Positions 11,769 to 25,072 are shown, counted from the stretch's first letter. The stretch: DNA of 64,000 nt from Eutypella sp. D-1 (GCA_023313575.1 JAJTTP010000006.1:2046001-2110000), one strand, 5' to 3'. Notes: generated by a model from the sequence alone, not told the origin. Made by a program: numbers and translations.

Positions 11769-13507
11769 TCAGCTGTCTGCATCCGCTTTCGCCTTCCTTG
11801 GCCATCCCGCGTCTTGGCTGAGTCTTTCCCGTGAGGTAAATTTGATCTCGCAGTAGAGACAATGCTTGAATATCGCGCAGCTCGTAGTATCCCTGTAGGT
11901 CCAAGTGGGTGGAGGCTTCTGTCGACCGTTGGAGACGCAGGTTGTCCGCCGCTCTTCGGCTTTCTCCTTCATTCTGGTCAACTCCGAGTCGAGAGCTCCC
12001 CCCTTTTCCCAATATCCTTTCAACCCTTGATGTCGAAGTTCCTTCCGAATTTTCCGCGAATAATCGACCTCCTCCAACGAAGGGCTGTTTATTTCGATCT
12101 CCTCTTCAACCTTGATCACATGATCGGGATCCCAACCGTCCCAGTCGCGGTCGAACCAGCCAGCACCCTGTAATCTCTGCTCGTCCCAGAAGACGTATCC
12201 ACAGGCTCTCTCAGACCTATAGTCGTCGTTATTTGCATACTCCTTATGCAATATAGTCCAGTCATCGATGAGGCGCGATTTAGACCAGATCCTTTCAGGG
12301 CCAGTGTCCGGGTCATCATAAAATGGCTTTAGCAGTCGTTGAGTGTCGACTCCACTAGACGCTGAGTTCATTGCATCCCGTTGGCTCTCATCATAGGAAC
12401 TGAACGACTGATCTAGGAATCTGAAGGAAGATTCGGGGAGGTCCTTGCGGAAAAGAAGTTCATGGCGCCGAGCATAAGTCTCGGCAAGGCCGACGTCACG
12501 GATGCCGAGCAACCCCCGAGACAGAATAGGCGCAGTGTAATGATCGCCGGGCTCGTCGACATAATGAATATGCGAGCTGCACCATTCAATTTCGTGGAGG
12601 ACTAGGTCGTTGAACACTAAACACCAAATTCGTTAGTATAACGAATAGATTCTTGTCGTATCATTAGTCGCAACATACCAGGGGTAACTACACGCCACAA
12701 GGACTCGTATACGGAAACAAGTTGTTCTCTCTCCCACGGTGAGAGTGCTGAAAGTAAGACGATAGATGCCGCGGAATGATCCTTGTCCTGGAATTCGTCT
12801 GAACATGGGAACACCCTGCAATAGGTCTCGAACCAATACAACGCGCGCTTGATGCGGGAGAGCTCTTTTTCCGAAGGAGAGGCTTCGACAGCATGGGGCT
12901 GCGAGTTTTTCTTGAGCCAGAAGAGATAGTATTGGGCAAATTCGGAGGCGAAGCTCTCGGCAACTGAGTGAAGTCGTGTTGCAGAGAGCGCATCGGCAAT
13001 AGTCCACCTGTAGTAGCGGAGCAATGACCTTCTGCTCTCTTCGACTATCCGATAGACAGCATGATACGGCTTCGCTTTGGATTGACTGTCGCGACACAAC
13101 GAGGCAGCCCTGAGTGCCAGCATTGCCTCTGGCAAGACGGCCGGGTCAATGGAACGAGAGACAGCAGCCCCCAATAGTGGCCCAGGACAAACGTTGAAGG
13201 CCTGGAAAAAGGCACGACATGACGCCATCGTGGAGAGCAGACTGTCTAAATCCTGGGAATACTCTAGAATTTCTATGAGTATTTCCCGAGGAAGCATTGC
13301 CAAGCTTGTCTTTTGGGGAGTGAGTGCTTTTGGAGGGTCCGTTACCATAATGACCTGGCTCTCCATAACTGTGAGAGCTTGGGGTGATGATGGAGCTGTT
13401 GAGGGAGTGATTCCCTGGAGACGTGGTCGTCGAAGGGGCGTCTCTGAGCGAGACTCTTCCGAGGACAGTATCTCCATAGTGGCCTCTTCTTGAAGAGAGC
13501 TCGACAT
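11769..13507 (-). CDS. F-box-like domain protein
   Basis: Two exons on the minus strand, 13507-12679 and 12616-11769, give 558 residues. The 62-nt intron has donor GTATGT and acceptor TTTAG and a CTAAC branch-like site. Residues about 69-105 match an F-box-like fold (AMLPREILIEILEYSQDLDS followed by a CRAF segment), the usual contact with Skp1 in SCF ubiquitin ligases. The rest has no family I recognise; its C-terminal exon is acidic/charged with Trp and Tyr clusters. The frame is open upstream of 13507 but without another ATG. Large numbers of such lineage-specific F-box proteins are known in filamentous fungi; a substrate cannot be guessed. Confidence 0.7.
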
Positions 13508-15245
13508 GTGCGAGTAGATGAGTGTAGACCAAGGGTTTGGCGAGGAACTCGGAGATGTGTGGATCTGTACAATGATGAGGAAAGAAATCAATGTGTGAAG
13601 AAGGGTTAGACTCTAATGTGATCTTGGAGAATCCTCGATCGGTGTTATTGTCTGGATGAAATGGTTTTTATTTTATTTTATTGAAAATCGGTTGTGGAAT
13701 GGATTTACGAAGAAGTAACGGAAGCAAGCCGCTTACCTACCTAGGTACCTAGTTGATAGATGTCTACCTACTATGTACCTAGGTACCACAGATTGGAATA
13801 ATACGTACACATGCTAGGTAGGTAATAGGTACAAAGTTACGAAAGAATGTTAATCAAGAGTGGAAGTATGAAGTACCTACCTACCCAGGGTAGCTCAGTA
13901 GACTTGGTTGATGTGAATGCTGCTAGATACCCACCGTATAGTAGTTGCCTGGAAACTCATCTCCCTATTTGTTGTATGGACCTAGGTGATTAATAGGCTT
14001 CAGATCTCCCGATTTATCGATCAAGGACCTTACCTTAGGTACCTAAGTACCTAGGTCGGTATAGAACAAACATTTTGCGAAACCGGAATCTTATATGATT
14101 GCCCCCAAATGACCCCTCCAGAAGCTCCAGGATGGTGACACATTATCCTTGATTGATGGAGCCTAGCGAGCCTACATAGGAGTGGGAACTCAGGGACATC
14201 ATTCGTTTCGTATAACCACTAGGTAGATACTCACAAGGCTGCAGATGTCATGTCTACAGATCGAAGATAGTATGCTAGATAAATCGTAGATTGGCATAAA
14301 GAAAAAGACGATCTTCCAGATTCAGAATGGGAGTGCTCATGACCTATATATGCCCTGACGATCCCCGGAGCTAGGGTCTATCTGATCGTCTATATCCGAT
14401 ACTACCCCTTGTAGAGTAGCCCCTATCGAGTGAGGCTCAACTGACCGTGACAGAAGATACAGGGAAAACGTGGGTAGTACTTACTTCGTACTTCCCTCTG
14501 TCATTAGATTATAATATGAAAAAGAAAGAGATTACTAGAAAGAAGAGCCCAACTGAAACCAAGGTCAAAAGAAAGTAATCTAGAGGCCCTTCGTAATAGG
14601 GGCTAAGTAGTTCATGATGGAGAACTCTCCTGCTGAGACTCATGCTTAAATAGATTACATTCCGTTACTTGACTAGCTCGATGGGATTGCATGAAGATTG
14701 AAATGTAAGAAACTTTTGTGAAGCTGTCTTTGTTCCAGTTTCCCTGGGATGTAGGTATCAGAGGAGCGGTTCCTCCAGTTGGTCAGACTGGATATGCGCC
14801 TGGCGACGGGGCAGATAACCTAAAAAGTATGAGGGCGCCGTAGTTTCGATCATTCGTATGTGTACAGACTGATAACTGAATGTCTATGTCGGAATCCTGT
14901 CGGTTCTCATGTCTACATGTAATGATGAAATCCTACTGTTTACATTCTTGTTCGCGGGGACGAATGGCCCGAGCCCGGTCTGCCTGGATTGAGTACGCGT
15001 TGAGGTTGTTTGGTTTCTAAATATAGGAGTATATTCAGCAGGTCTATTGAATATTGGCCCACAGCCGAATTGGCAATACAATCATTGCGATTGAACTCTA
15101 CTCAAGTCGTCTGTGAGTATAGTACACAAAATACAACGATTAAGGTCGTATCTCAACAGAGGAAATGCTAGTTCAGATAGTCCAAAAGAGAACCAGTTGT
15201 AACCGTCTTCATTGTGGCAAGACAAGGTCAGCTCTACTAGTAAAC
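13508..15245. other. AT-richer spacer with clustered CCTAGG/GGTACC palindromic words
   Basis: No gene signal. ACCTAGGT, TAGGTACCTA and variants are dense at 13736-13785 and 14031-14055. Minus-strand frames near 14.9 kb are short and featureless. Confidence 0.7.
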
Positions 15246-16536
15246 TTAGGAGATTCTCCCCTTTTGTTCTAATAACTCACTGTCCATCATCTTTATTGCC
15301 TCTTGGCAATGCGCTTTATTATCGTAGTGACGTAGTCCATAAAAAAGCTCCACCTCGGGCAGCAATAATTCTCGAAATTTCGTTTCATCCAACTCCGTCT
15401 CATTGCCTTTGCCACTCAGGATAGGCCCTGTTTCCTGACTTGATTCAACGACACGTTGAGTGTGTGGGCGCCGGATTCGATCATACACCTTTAAAGCGGT
15501 CAAAGCCTCGACAGGGTTCATCGCGTGACCGAGTAAGGTGGAAAGAACAAGTGCATCTTCAATAGACATGCCACCACCTGACCCTTGCCACGGTGTTGTG
15601 GCATGTGCAGCGTCTCCCATGACGCAGATAGGGCCGGAGACGTACGTGTGAGCCGGTGGGTGTTCCGTTCCCAGAGGTATATAGCGGCTTGTTCCGATTG
15701 GTCGCAAAGCAACTAGACATCGTTAGCTATCTGTTTATTTGCCGGCTTAGGGAGATCGGGTGGTATTCAACTCACCTCATCCACAGCCTTGAACAGATGC
15801 GGCGGCCAATCTTGGTAGATCTGCTTATCTCATCAGCGCTGACAGTCCGATGCCAGCGGTTGGATGCCACAGTAGCCTCGTCGCGTGCTCATAGAATGAA
15901 TTGTATAAGTGTTCTATGATCTAGTACGTTATGGAGTATACAAGTTCCATCTCCAATCCACGCGTATTCGTGAGCGTCCTTAATCACGTCGCCGACGCTG
16001 GCTCGAGCATCCATGTACGGCTTTAAGGACAAGATTGCCCATAATCCGCTATTACAGGGCAAAGCGGCGAGATCGTTATCACTAAGAATGAGCTTTCGGA
16101 CGGTGCTATAGATACCGTCGGCGCCGATGAGGATATCACACTTATGGGTGGTACCATCAGCGAAGTGGAGCGTGAGATGATTATTATTATCGCCGTTCCG
16201 GTCGACAGTTTGGAGCCTTTTTGAAGCGTGCATACGGTTCTGAGGAGTCCTCGCGAGCAGTTCTCGAAGGAAGGCGACGCGATGGACAATGTTAGTAACA
16301 TGCTTTCCTCAGACTGTGCCTTGAAATTCATCAATCATTTTGCCCCGACTCTCTCCCTGGGCCAGCATAAAGCGAGCTCCTTTCTGAGCAACGGCTCCTG
16401 CGCGTTCGAGGCATTGCGCCGTTGACTGTCCGATGAGTTCTAACGCCTCCAGTGCATTGCGGGTAACCCCGATAGCGGCACCAGCTTCCTTGAATCCGCC
16501 TAGGTCGATGACGCGTAGAAACCAACATGTTCCCAA
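15246..16536 (-). pseudogene. FAD-dependent monooxygenase (salicylate-hydroxylase-like), inactivated
   Basis: The minus strand encodes most of a class A flavin monooxygenase. FKEAGAAIGVTRNALEALEL (near 16450) follows the usual dinucleotide fold, CDILIGADGIYSTVRK (near 16110) is the DG motif, and GPICVMGDAAHATTPWQGSG (near 15600) is the second FAD-binding GD motif. The frame is broken four times: in-frame TGA at 16309-16311 and 15889-15891, a shift near 15815-15825, and a 5-bp tandem duplication at 15662-15671 that shifts frame just before the GD motif. A normal intron survives (15713-15775, GTGAGT donor, CTAG acceptor). The N-terminal GxGxxG segment upstream of 16536 is unrecognisable. The C terminus ends normally at 15246. 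Recent inactivation is inferred from the high conservation between breaks. Confidence 0.78.
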
Positions 16537-17880
16537 AGAGAAGAGCGAAGTGTATGCTAGTTAGATTCCATACCAGACGAGTGCCTCAGCATCGGGAGTT
16601 CTGGCACTACTTGCTTGTATAGCCGTGAGGTGAGGTGTGGGGCGTCTTTTCCCCTATTTACCCCTATTTTCTTGTACTAGTACGAAGTACCGCAAGTACG
16701 GGTAAAATGTGTGGCGAGCAGATCGGCTAGGTCCACTTTAACTTTATTTCTTCACTTAAATCTAACGACATCGCAGATCCGAAGACTCAACATCAGCAAC
16801 TCATGATCAAGTTGTTATCTTCCAAGATAGATGTAGTGAAAATAGCGGAAAATATTTTCTTTGCCGCTCAGGGATACAGTCACTTATGCGCCACTTTGGT
16901 ATCTACAGAGTACAAGGCAGATTGGTGATCATCTTGTTTCTAGGGAGCGTCAACTTAGGTCAATCGATTGGCTGCAAAGCACGAATCAATCACGAAAGCC
17001 ACATGCATTGGTTTGGTTTCATCAGCAAGTAGCTGTGGTATTCTTATCCGTCTATGGTTCTCGCCAGTGGCGCTCGGGGAGGCGCCGGCTGGTTGGCTGA
17101 CTGGCTGGCGGTAAATCCCGGTGTGGGCGGGGGAGGTTCAGCCCCTGGTTGACGCGCACCCACACCATAAAAATGAAAGAGGGGAAGAAAAAACGAGGGT
17201 TTCAAAACCTCAGTGGTTAAGTATATACAAGAAGAGTGAAAACATTGGCTTGGTAAGATGAAAACGGTTGACGAAACGAGCGTCGAGAATGGGTAGGTTG
17301 AGAAGGGGAAGAAAAGGAAAAATAAAAGAAACTGAGTCACAAGATCCCAGAGGCACTCCGGTGCCTGTGTGGTTCAGCCCCCACCAGATGCTCCCGTGGC
17401 TTGCCGGCACGACCATCGAGGTCGCACACACGACTGTGGGAGCCCCGGGGGGTCGGAAAGCGACCAGAGCCGTTCCTTGCGGCTCGTTTCCCCCGAGTGT
17501 CTATGTAAAATCCCTGTTTTCATGGCTCGCGTCTATGCGCTGAGGCCGCCTGACACCGTTCCTTTCCTGTTCCCTGTATATCCCAAGTCTATATAGTGGA
17601 TATCAATCCACTGGGGTGAACGTATTCGTTACCACGTAAGAAAAGAGAGAAAAATGTAGCCTAGGGAGGCCCTCACCAAGGAGGGCCTCGCGCCGGGGCT
17701 AGGTAGAAAAAGACTCAAACATGTTGAACCTCAGTTCGGTCAAGCGAAGGGGGGCTCGGGTATCTCGAGATAAAATGATGTTGTGTCGTTGAGGTGTCAT
17801 GATGCATCGTTCATCGTTGCAAGCGCTCAGCGCGTATTGTCACATCGCGGATGGACATGTGGCCGGTCCAATTTTTGAAT
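16537..17880. other. Spacer between pseudogene and secreted-protein gene
   Basis: The decayed 5' end of the monooxygenase may run to about 16.65 kb. The rest shows only a hairpin at 17666-17689 and no coding signal; frames in 17.0-17.6 kb overlap on both strands. Confidence 0.6.
17666..17689. repeat. Perfect 9-bp stem hairpin
   Basis: GAGGCCCTC, six-base loop ACCAAG, then GAGGGCCTC. It lies about 190 bp beyond the stop of the minus-strand secreted-protein gene, so it may fall in or near its 3' end. Confidence 0.8.
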
Positions 17881-18447
17881 CTATTGCTTGCCGAGGACGT
17901 AGGTGCGAGGGAAGTGCTTGAAATGCGCCTCGCGGGGCTCTACATCGCGAGCCTGAACGTCCGAGGAGGTGCCGAGGGTGACGATGAGGTCGGTCTCCTC
18001 GGTCGACACGGTCTGGACATCATCGGGGTGATAGTATGCATCGTTGCAAGGAAAGGACTGGCAGCCAGAGAAGCTAGACTTCTCAGCCTTGCCTTCGTCG
18101 CTGGCAGGGTACATCATCTTCACGCCGTTAACGTCACTAGGGTCCACGATAGCGGAGACGTCATAGTATGTGGAGCCGCCGGAGCCCTGGAAGGTGACCT
18201 CGGCGAGCATGCCGGCGTTGTTTGCGCTACCTTCCGAGACCGCGTAGGCGTTACCGATCCATGAATCCGGGAAGTCGACCGTAGCCCGGCTGTTGCCCTG
18301 AATCTCGACGGATGGGATCTCAGCATGACCAGCACTGGGTGTTATGTAGACCGTTCGCGTCGTCTCGTCTTGGTTGACGAAGGTCATGGTGTTGGCGCTG
18401 ACCAGAGTGGCCGCAGTAAAAGCAAGAGTTGCGGTAAAGAACTGCAT
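17881..18447 (-). CDS. Small secreted protein (fungal 'DNase1'-annotated family)
   Basis: A single-exon protein of 188 residues starting with MQFFTATLAFTAATLVSA, a signal peptide. The mature part has short beta-rich segments (TFVNQDETTRTVYITPSAG, then SWIGNAYAVSEG and GMLAEVTFQG, YYDVSAIVDP, GVKMMYPAS), the pattern of a family often labelled DNase1 protein or thaumatin-like in filamentous fungi. I know of no nuclease motif supporting that name. Two cysteines are close together (GCQSFPC). The C-terminal tail after about residue 160 is basic and probably flexible. A role at the cell surface or in host/substrate interaction is only inference. Confidence 0.62.
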   Translation of the reverse strand: MQFFTATLAFTAATLVSANTMTFVNQDETTRTVYITPSAGHAEIPSVEIQGNSRATVDFPDSWIGNAYAVSEGSANNAGMLAEVTFQGSGGSTYYDVSAIVDPSDVNGVKMMYPASDEGKAEKSSFSGCQSFPCNDAYYHPDDVQTVSTEETDLIVTLGTSSDVQARDVEPREAHFKHFPRTYVLGKQ

Positions 18448-21400
18448 GGTGGCGGTATGAGAGATTGTTGTTGCGGAGAGTTTGTCCGATGTGGTTAATC
18501 TGGTGGTCCCAGCACTGTTGTTGAATTCAAACTAACTCTGAAGAGAGTGTCAAGGTAGTCCCACGATGGATAGGCTTTGGAATCAAGGAGTGAATCACGC
18601 AAAGGCCTGAAAGGAGAGTGGTTGAGCTACAATAAGCCAGAGGGGACTTAACAGTGTTCAAGAGAGAGATAAAGTGATATGCTGATCAATCCGGGGTCTG
18701 GAAAGTGCCGGGATCGAGCCGTCTTATACTTGCCGTGCCAGGGGCAGTTTGGCGGCCATGGAACGTGTATAACACTCCCTAACGCCTGTTGCACGCCGTG
18801 CCCTGACAAAGAGGGACTAGGATGGAGTCCCACTCACTAAGTCGCAATCTAGCCGTCTGACTGCAGCCCATCACCGCGATCCGTCTGAAGCGAACCACTC
18901 GGTGCCACGACAGGGGAGGGGGTCAAGCCCTCCCGGAGGATCGACAGGCTGACATTCGTCCGCCGTCTTGTACTAGCTTGCCCTTGACTCCAGAATCGAG
19001 ATGGAAACAAACGGTACATAGCAAGTAGTGTAGCAGTCCCGCAACCGGCCCTTTTAGCCTCGTGCCTTTTCCTCCCGGCCGGGAATTCATTAGTGATGTG
19101 AATGACTAGCTAGTGCCGAGGAAGTCCACAACATCTAGACGGTCCATCCTCTGGTGATATCCATCGCGGGAAGTTATTGAGCCACTATCCACATGACGTG
19201 TGTACTTTGAGAGTCGGGCCATTGTATATTGAGGTCCAGCTGGCCAACGGCGCCTGTGCGATGAGCAGGTGCACCGCCTTTGGAGGCGAGCCCACTGGGT
19301 TGGTATTGTTCCAGGCATGCCCGGGTACTAACAAGATGGCAGATGTGATCGGCTCTACAACTGCACTCGCAAAGTAGAGCCTTAAGAGCGGAGACAGTGA
19401 AAAAGTCCAGCGATATAGTCCCGAGTCTGGGCACATGCCATGCAAGTGAATATGCTTGCGATGCAAGGACTGCAAGGCACACATACATGAGATCGGGTCC
19501 CCACTTAAAGCCGAGAAGGAAAAAGTTTTTCTCTTGTTTTCTTCTTTTTTTTTCTTCAGTATTTTTTCTTTCGTTACTTATAGCGGTCGCATATGCAGGT
19601 TCATGACTTGCACAACGGGCTGGTTCCTATTGGTCAGCTATCAAGATTATATCCCTGGCATTGTGCCTGGTACCTTACAGGCATCCATGTGGCAGGTTAA
19701 TATAAGGCTCGGAAAGCAGGGCGCTAGCCCGAAAGTTGGGAATTCAGGGTACAAAGGGGGTCGAGTGACTCTGAGAGTGGGCGGGGAAGTGGGCTTGAGT
19801 GATAAAAAACTCGTAACGCTCGTCACATAACGCGGCTCGCAGACCTGGACCCTGAAGTCGTCGTCACGTACTCAAGTTTCTCGGATGAACTTCTCTACGG
19901 GGTATTTTGGTCCTTTCCAATAAGACTTGGCATCCCCTGGACACGTGGAGCCACATGAACAATGTCTTCAACTCCTTTTTGCTGGGCACACAGGGCACAG
20001 CGGCTGACCGACTTATTCCCAGCCATCTTCCGTCGGGCTTCATTTCCTGTGCTGAGCAGGCAATACGGTATGGTCGAGGCGCTGAGATGCCCTGCCCATG
20101 GCTCGATAAGAGATGCCCGCGACGAGAGATGCAAAGGAACACGAGGCGCCTGTGCGTCTGGGGGGGAGGAGGGGGCTGGGAATATTGGTAGCCCTTGGGT
20201 AACAAACAGGGCATGCAAACGATCGGATACACCAACTTGCGCAGAGGTGGCGACAATATTCCGATGGCTATTTCGGTAGTCCCTTACTTCATCGAAATAT
20301 GATGGGTGATGGGCTGGACGATGCTCATTCGTGCGTCAACCTATCCCCGAAGCGAGTCACTTTACAACGGCCTACCTGATCATATGTGTGTTTTGCATGT
20401 CATCGGGGCTCGGCATCAGCAAAGGCTGCTTCAATACTATGAGACTGCTGAAAAGCCTCACATCCACGGCTCGCGCTAACGATCGAATAACGGGGGGGAA
20501 ACCCATCGAACGATTGCGGCTAGTATAGAAAACGACGTAGAAATGCCGTGACGGTGTGAAAAAAAGTGAGTAATGGTTTATAATATGTGACCGGATAGAC
20601 ACCGAATTGGTGTAAAACTAACTACTTAGAAAAACCTAGGTAATCATCGCGCGGTGTGGGAAACAACCTTGGAAGGTATTGGAATGGATTCATTAAGTCA
20701 ATCAAGACTCAACCAAGACTCAACCAAGTCGTCTAAGGCTATACTATAGACTGCTTGGGTACACTAGGTAGTAAAAAGAGTAAGACTAGAGGCGAGAAGA
20801 GTTTTTTTAGAAGAATTTTTATGTGATGACGCGGAATATTCACACCTTTACACGCCTAGCCTAGACTACATAACTGACTACATAACTAAGTACCTATGTA
20901 TTTAGGTACCTAGGTAAGTATCGGACATCCATCGGCCGCCAAATCGGCCGCCAAATTGCCCCACCCGCTATAACCAGCCAGCCAGCCAATCCTAGGCTCT
21001 GTAAGTTATTATTACACCACTACAGACGGGAGTATACACCAACACCAGCACCCTTGGACACACAACACACACTCTCCCTCTGGCATTTGATTATACTACC
21101 TAAGTAAGTGTTATTCCAAGGGGGCGGACGGCTGGCTTGCTGGGCTGGCTGGCTTAAGCAATTTACATATCATGCCGGAGTCGCATGCCGGAGTATGTTT
21201 GATCAACCAACCAGCCAACTCATTAATGATTACCTTGTATTACGTGCGTATATTTAGAGACGGCCTAGAGGGCAGCTTACGACGATCTGGCAGCCCGGCT
21301 GGCCCCCAGCCAACCATAGAATAAGGAGGCGGCGCTTCTTTTGCTCTGGCTGTTTCAGTTTCCGCAAACTTTCGATTGTTGTTTTCATCTGAACACATGG

Positions 21401-24400
21401 ATGGCTACCTTGTTTGCCTATACATACGTATGCCCTCCCGCGTAGGCGATGAGGGTAGTAGTGATATGAGAGTATTGGTTGTGTCGTGCCGCCCAGAGCC
21501 TCGCCGACTTACTACCTAGTTACTGTGTATTACTCTGGAAAGAGTCCTGGCCCCTCAGCCCCTTCAGCCCCTCCCGCCCCCGAGCCACTTGATAAAGCGG
21601 TGATAGCATTCCTCGTCCACGACTGTCTAGCCTATATTGGTACCGAACTGCCGCATTGTTCTCCTTTACCTCCTTACTACTACGTATTTAACAAAATTCC
21701 CACGTGGTTTATACTTCGGCTAACGAGTCAGGTTTGGTACCCTGGTTGTAGATGGCGGTGGGCGAAGGAGCCGAAAGGGGGAGAGGGATAGAATCATATC
21801 CGCCCAGACTGCCCAGTCCTATGAGAGTCCACCCGACTGGTCAGTTGGTGTCGAGGTACCACCGCACCTTGTACAGCAAACTAACTCTTTCATCTCCCAG
21901 GTTGGGTATGTCGTTTGTTGGTTTATGCTGACCGCTTCAGCTTAAAGGAATGCGACAAGACAAAGTTGTTGGGATTTGAGTTGGGCGTCTCGTCCTACGC
22001 GGCAAGAAAGCAAGGAGGCTCGAGGCTGGACATGGCCGTCTACCCTGGACCTTCGTGGCTGGCCAATAGTCTTGGCATTGTCTGTCCAAATAAGCATGCC
22101 ACGAGATCAGCGCCAAGAATTTCCAGGTAACATTCGTGCCTGACGATTGACCAACAATATGACCGATCTTGGTGTCCCTAAGCCCTATGGTGGTATAGAG
22201 ATAGGTGATCTGCCGAGCAGGAGCTTACGTTTCCGCTTTAAAGCCTAAAATCTCACCTAAATTCCCCTCAAATGGATCGTCCCGCTGCCCGGGTGGTTTT
22301 TCCCACTTATTCTAGAGCCCTCGAAACATGCCGCCCAATTTCAACGTATCTTATCTACCTGTGTTGAAGCGCTTATCATGCTTATGGCGTTACGGCGATC
22401 GTCGGGAGCACATTGTCAGCAGCGCATAGTAAAGCTCACATCACCCCGAGGTGGTATTTCCGTCGAACAGCAGATGCGAACAAAAACCCCGCGATCTTGG
22501 CCCGAGGAACACATACGCGCTCGCACACATTATACTAATGCTGTGCGTCATCTTCCCCTCAATCGTGCGGTTTCTTCGTCTCCTGCTACGATTGGTGCTT
22601 CCCGCGTGTTTACGTATGCGACAGGATGTCGTCCTTCCAGGCTCTTTTACTGCTTGTGTACGGCTGGCGAGGGGGCGGGTTATAGCCTCGCGCATAGGCT
22701 GGTACAACGTTGTGCGAGTCAGTCAGCCCGACGAGCCTGCGCCCGCTTTTTCCAGGTAGGCTACCTGATATTATAGGTCGGTGAAGCAGCAACAGCAACA
22801 GCGGCAGGAACAATGGTGTTTCTTGCATCCCTCCATTCACGCCGGGCATAGAGTCGCACGCGCATGATGCACGCCTACGTGTCGGCACATGGTACCTACA
22901 TATGCGAGATCGGCAAAGCTTTCCCCTTGACAGGGCCTCACGTCGGGTCCCGCGCGACTGAGCAGTTTGAGATAGTTGCTGCCGCCGCTGCCATGGTGTC
23001 GGGGTGCTCATGCGGTGTGCCGTTTAGCCTCCATCTACCCAACTATCTTGACTAGTTGGATAGTCAAGGACAACTGATTGGCAGCTGCTCAATCTACCCT
23101 GAGTGTACCGCTTTTGAGGTGGTAAATCCAATTTAGGTGAGTATTCTAGGTGAACAGCATGCGCCGGCCGATATGACGCGTGTATGTACAATCAACCGTA
23201 CGAGTGAACGTCGTGGATACCTCCACTCCCCTTCCGATTCTTGCGCCGTGGTCCGTCCGGGTCTTATCTAGATAGATGGGTCTTCCGTTTCGGCCGAAAT
23301 GGCCGACAGTTTCCTCCACTTACTATACATGAAGATACATCTCCGCGGGTTATCATTCGCGCGGGAATGTCTGTGCCATTAGCCGACCACACCCTCTTCC
23401 CGCGATAGCCCTCGGCGGCTACTGGCGACTGACTCGCTATCCGTGTTCATACCCGTGCGTAGTCTGGTGGTGCCCGTAGCCGCTCCGTGACAGGTAATGA
23501 GGCCGTTGCTAAGAGGCCGCTACGCGGGTGTTCACGAGTCATATATAGATACCTAGAGCCCATCCGCCATGCTCCAACGCCGCCTGTTTCCTCCCTCCCT
23601 ACTTACCACAAGCGAACAAGTAGTCAAGGACTTTTTTTTTACTCCGACATAGTCTGATCCGGCCGTCAGGCGCCCACGTGGCTTTCTGCACATGGCACGA
23701 GCTCTGGTCTTGGGTATACGCCTGAACGACTCTTATGGGGGCTCGGGAGTGCCTGAGTCGCTATCTCGACGTCAACTGCACGGGCGAGGAGTTACGTCTG
23801 TGTATCTTCCCTAAGAATGGCGCAATGACATATCTCCTGGCCACTATGGGCTGTTTCCTGGCGAGCTGACCTGCCGACTCCGTAGTGTTCTCAACGACGT
23901 CAGGGGAGAAGTAGAAGAGGCGAATCGAATAATGGTTCAAGCAGTTAGGGGAATGAGAGGGGGTCGAAATGCTTTTTACTTGTATTTTGCCACAGATGCT
24001 CAGGAACGTCACAGTACATTTGAAGCATGACTTCGCCTTGAAAGAAACCCGGTGTGTTTACTAGTTTGGGCGCATTCGAACCTTTTCTATAAGGTAGCAG
24101 TAGAAGTGATATTAGTTGCTTACAGGAAGCAGGAGGTAGACGCGCATGCTCTATTGTGATCTCCTCTGCTTTCTGCTTCTTCTGGGGCGTTCGTGTTCAA
24201 AACGTCTAGGAATAGATACCCTTACTTACGATGCTTCCAATAAAAGCAAAGTTAACGCTGTGTGTCCGTTTGCATCCATGGATATCCTCAATCCCTTGAT
24301 ATCATTTCGAGGCAAGCACGAAACTCTATGTCTATCTCAAATTTAGCTGCATATCCGCATATACAAGGCATGGGCTGTCAATGGCAGAAAGTTAACTCCT

Positions 24401-25072
24401 CATTACTCTTATTGGAATCTTCATAGCTGAGACATCACTATAAACATATTGAGATTAACATATACGGCAGCCTTTCCTTGTTGCCCCAGTGAATCTTAGC
24501 TCCTTCATTTACTCCCTTACTTTAAAAACGAATGTCCGAGGATGATGATAATGATTGAGGCCACCCGCAGCCTCAATTAATTCGACGTGAAAAGTCAGAT
24601 GTGAGTTTCATCGTAAAACTGCTGAAATGAACCTCCTGTCGATCGAGGACTCGGTTCCTCGTCAACGATAGATACCTCGGCCTAGTTCGACGACGCGTCG
24701 AGTGAGACATATGACCTCACGCGCCAACGCCAGCCGTTCTCACCACTAACAACCACACACAACCCACCCGGGGAATTGCTGCGTCTCCCTGCCGAGCCCG
24801 CGTCGGCCCGAGATAGGCTTCTATAGCTCGAACATGCCATCTTTTTGCCGTGATGAAAAGGAGATCTACAAGCATCCCTCAATGGGGAGGACGATCATCG
24901 CCTATCATGGCCGGCAAAATTAGACAAGGTGGAATGTAGCACCGCATCCCAGTGACCCCTGAAAGGCACTGTTTCCGCCTTTAAATACTGCTGAATTTCT
25001 CGTCCCCTTCGACAACCTGGCTCTTGATTCCGCACGGCCTAGCCCAGCCTTCTATCAAAATACGCTCCCAAG
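18448..25072. other. 6.6-kb gene-poor interval
   Basis: The longest gene-free interval of the window. Frames of 60-130 codons occur on both strands (around 19.2, 20.0, 22.5, 24.7 kb) but overlap each other and have no domain, signal peptide or intron support. Local features are a short tandem repeat AAGACTCAACC near 20705-20730, dense CCTAGG/GGTACC words at 20889-20920, and imperfect inverted repeats near 23047-23068. No transposon ends or transposase remains were recognised. Confidence 0.6.
24980..24987 (+). promoter_or_regulatory. Possible TATA box of the aspartic protease gene
   Basis: TTTAAATA about 90 bp before the ATG at 25073, in a suitable position. Inference from position and composition. 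Confidence 0.45.

Noticed and set aside
15246..16536. Functional monooxygenase with unusual introns covering the stops
   Set aside because: The TGA codons sit inside conserved text with no suitable splice sites around them, and the 5-bp duplication shifts frame inside a motif.
19100..20260. Small genes on the minus strand
   Set aside because: Overlapping frames in several phases without domain, signal peptide or splice support.
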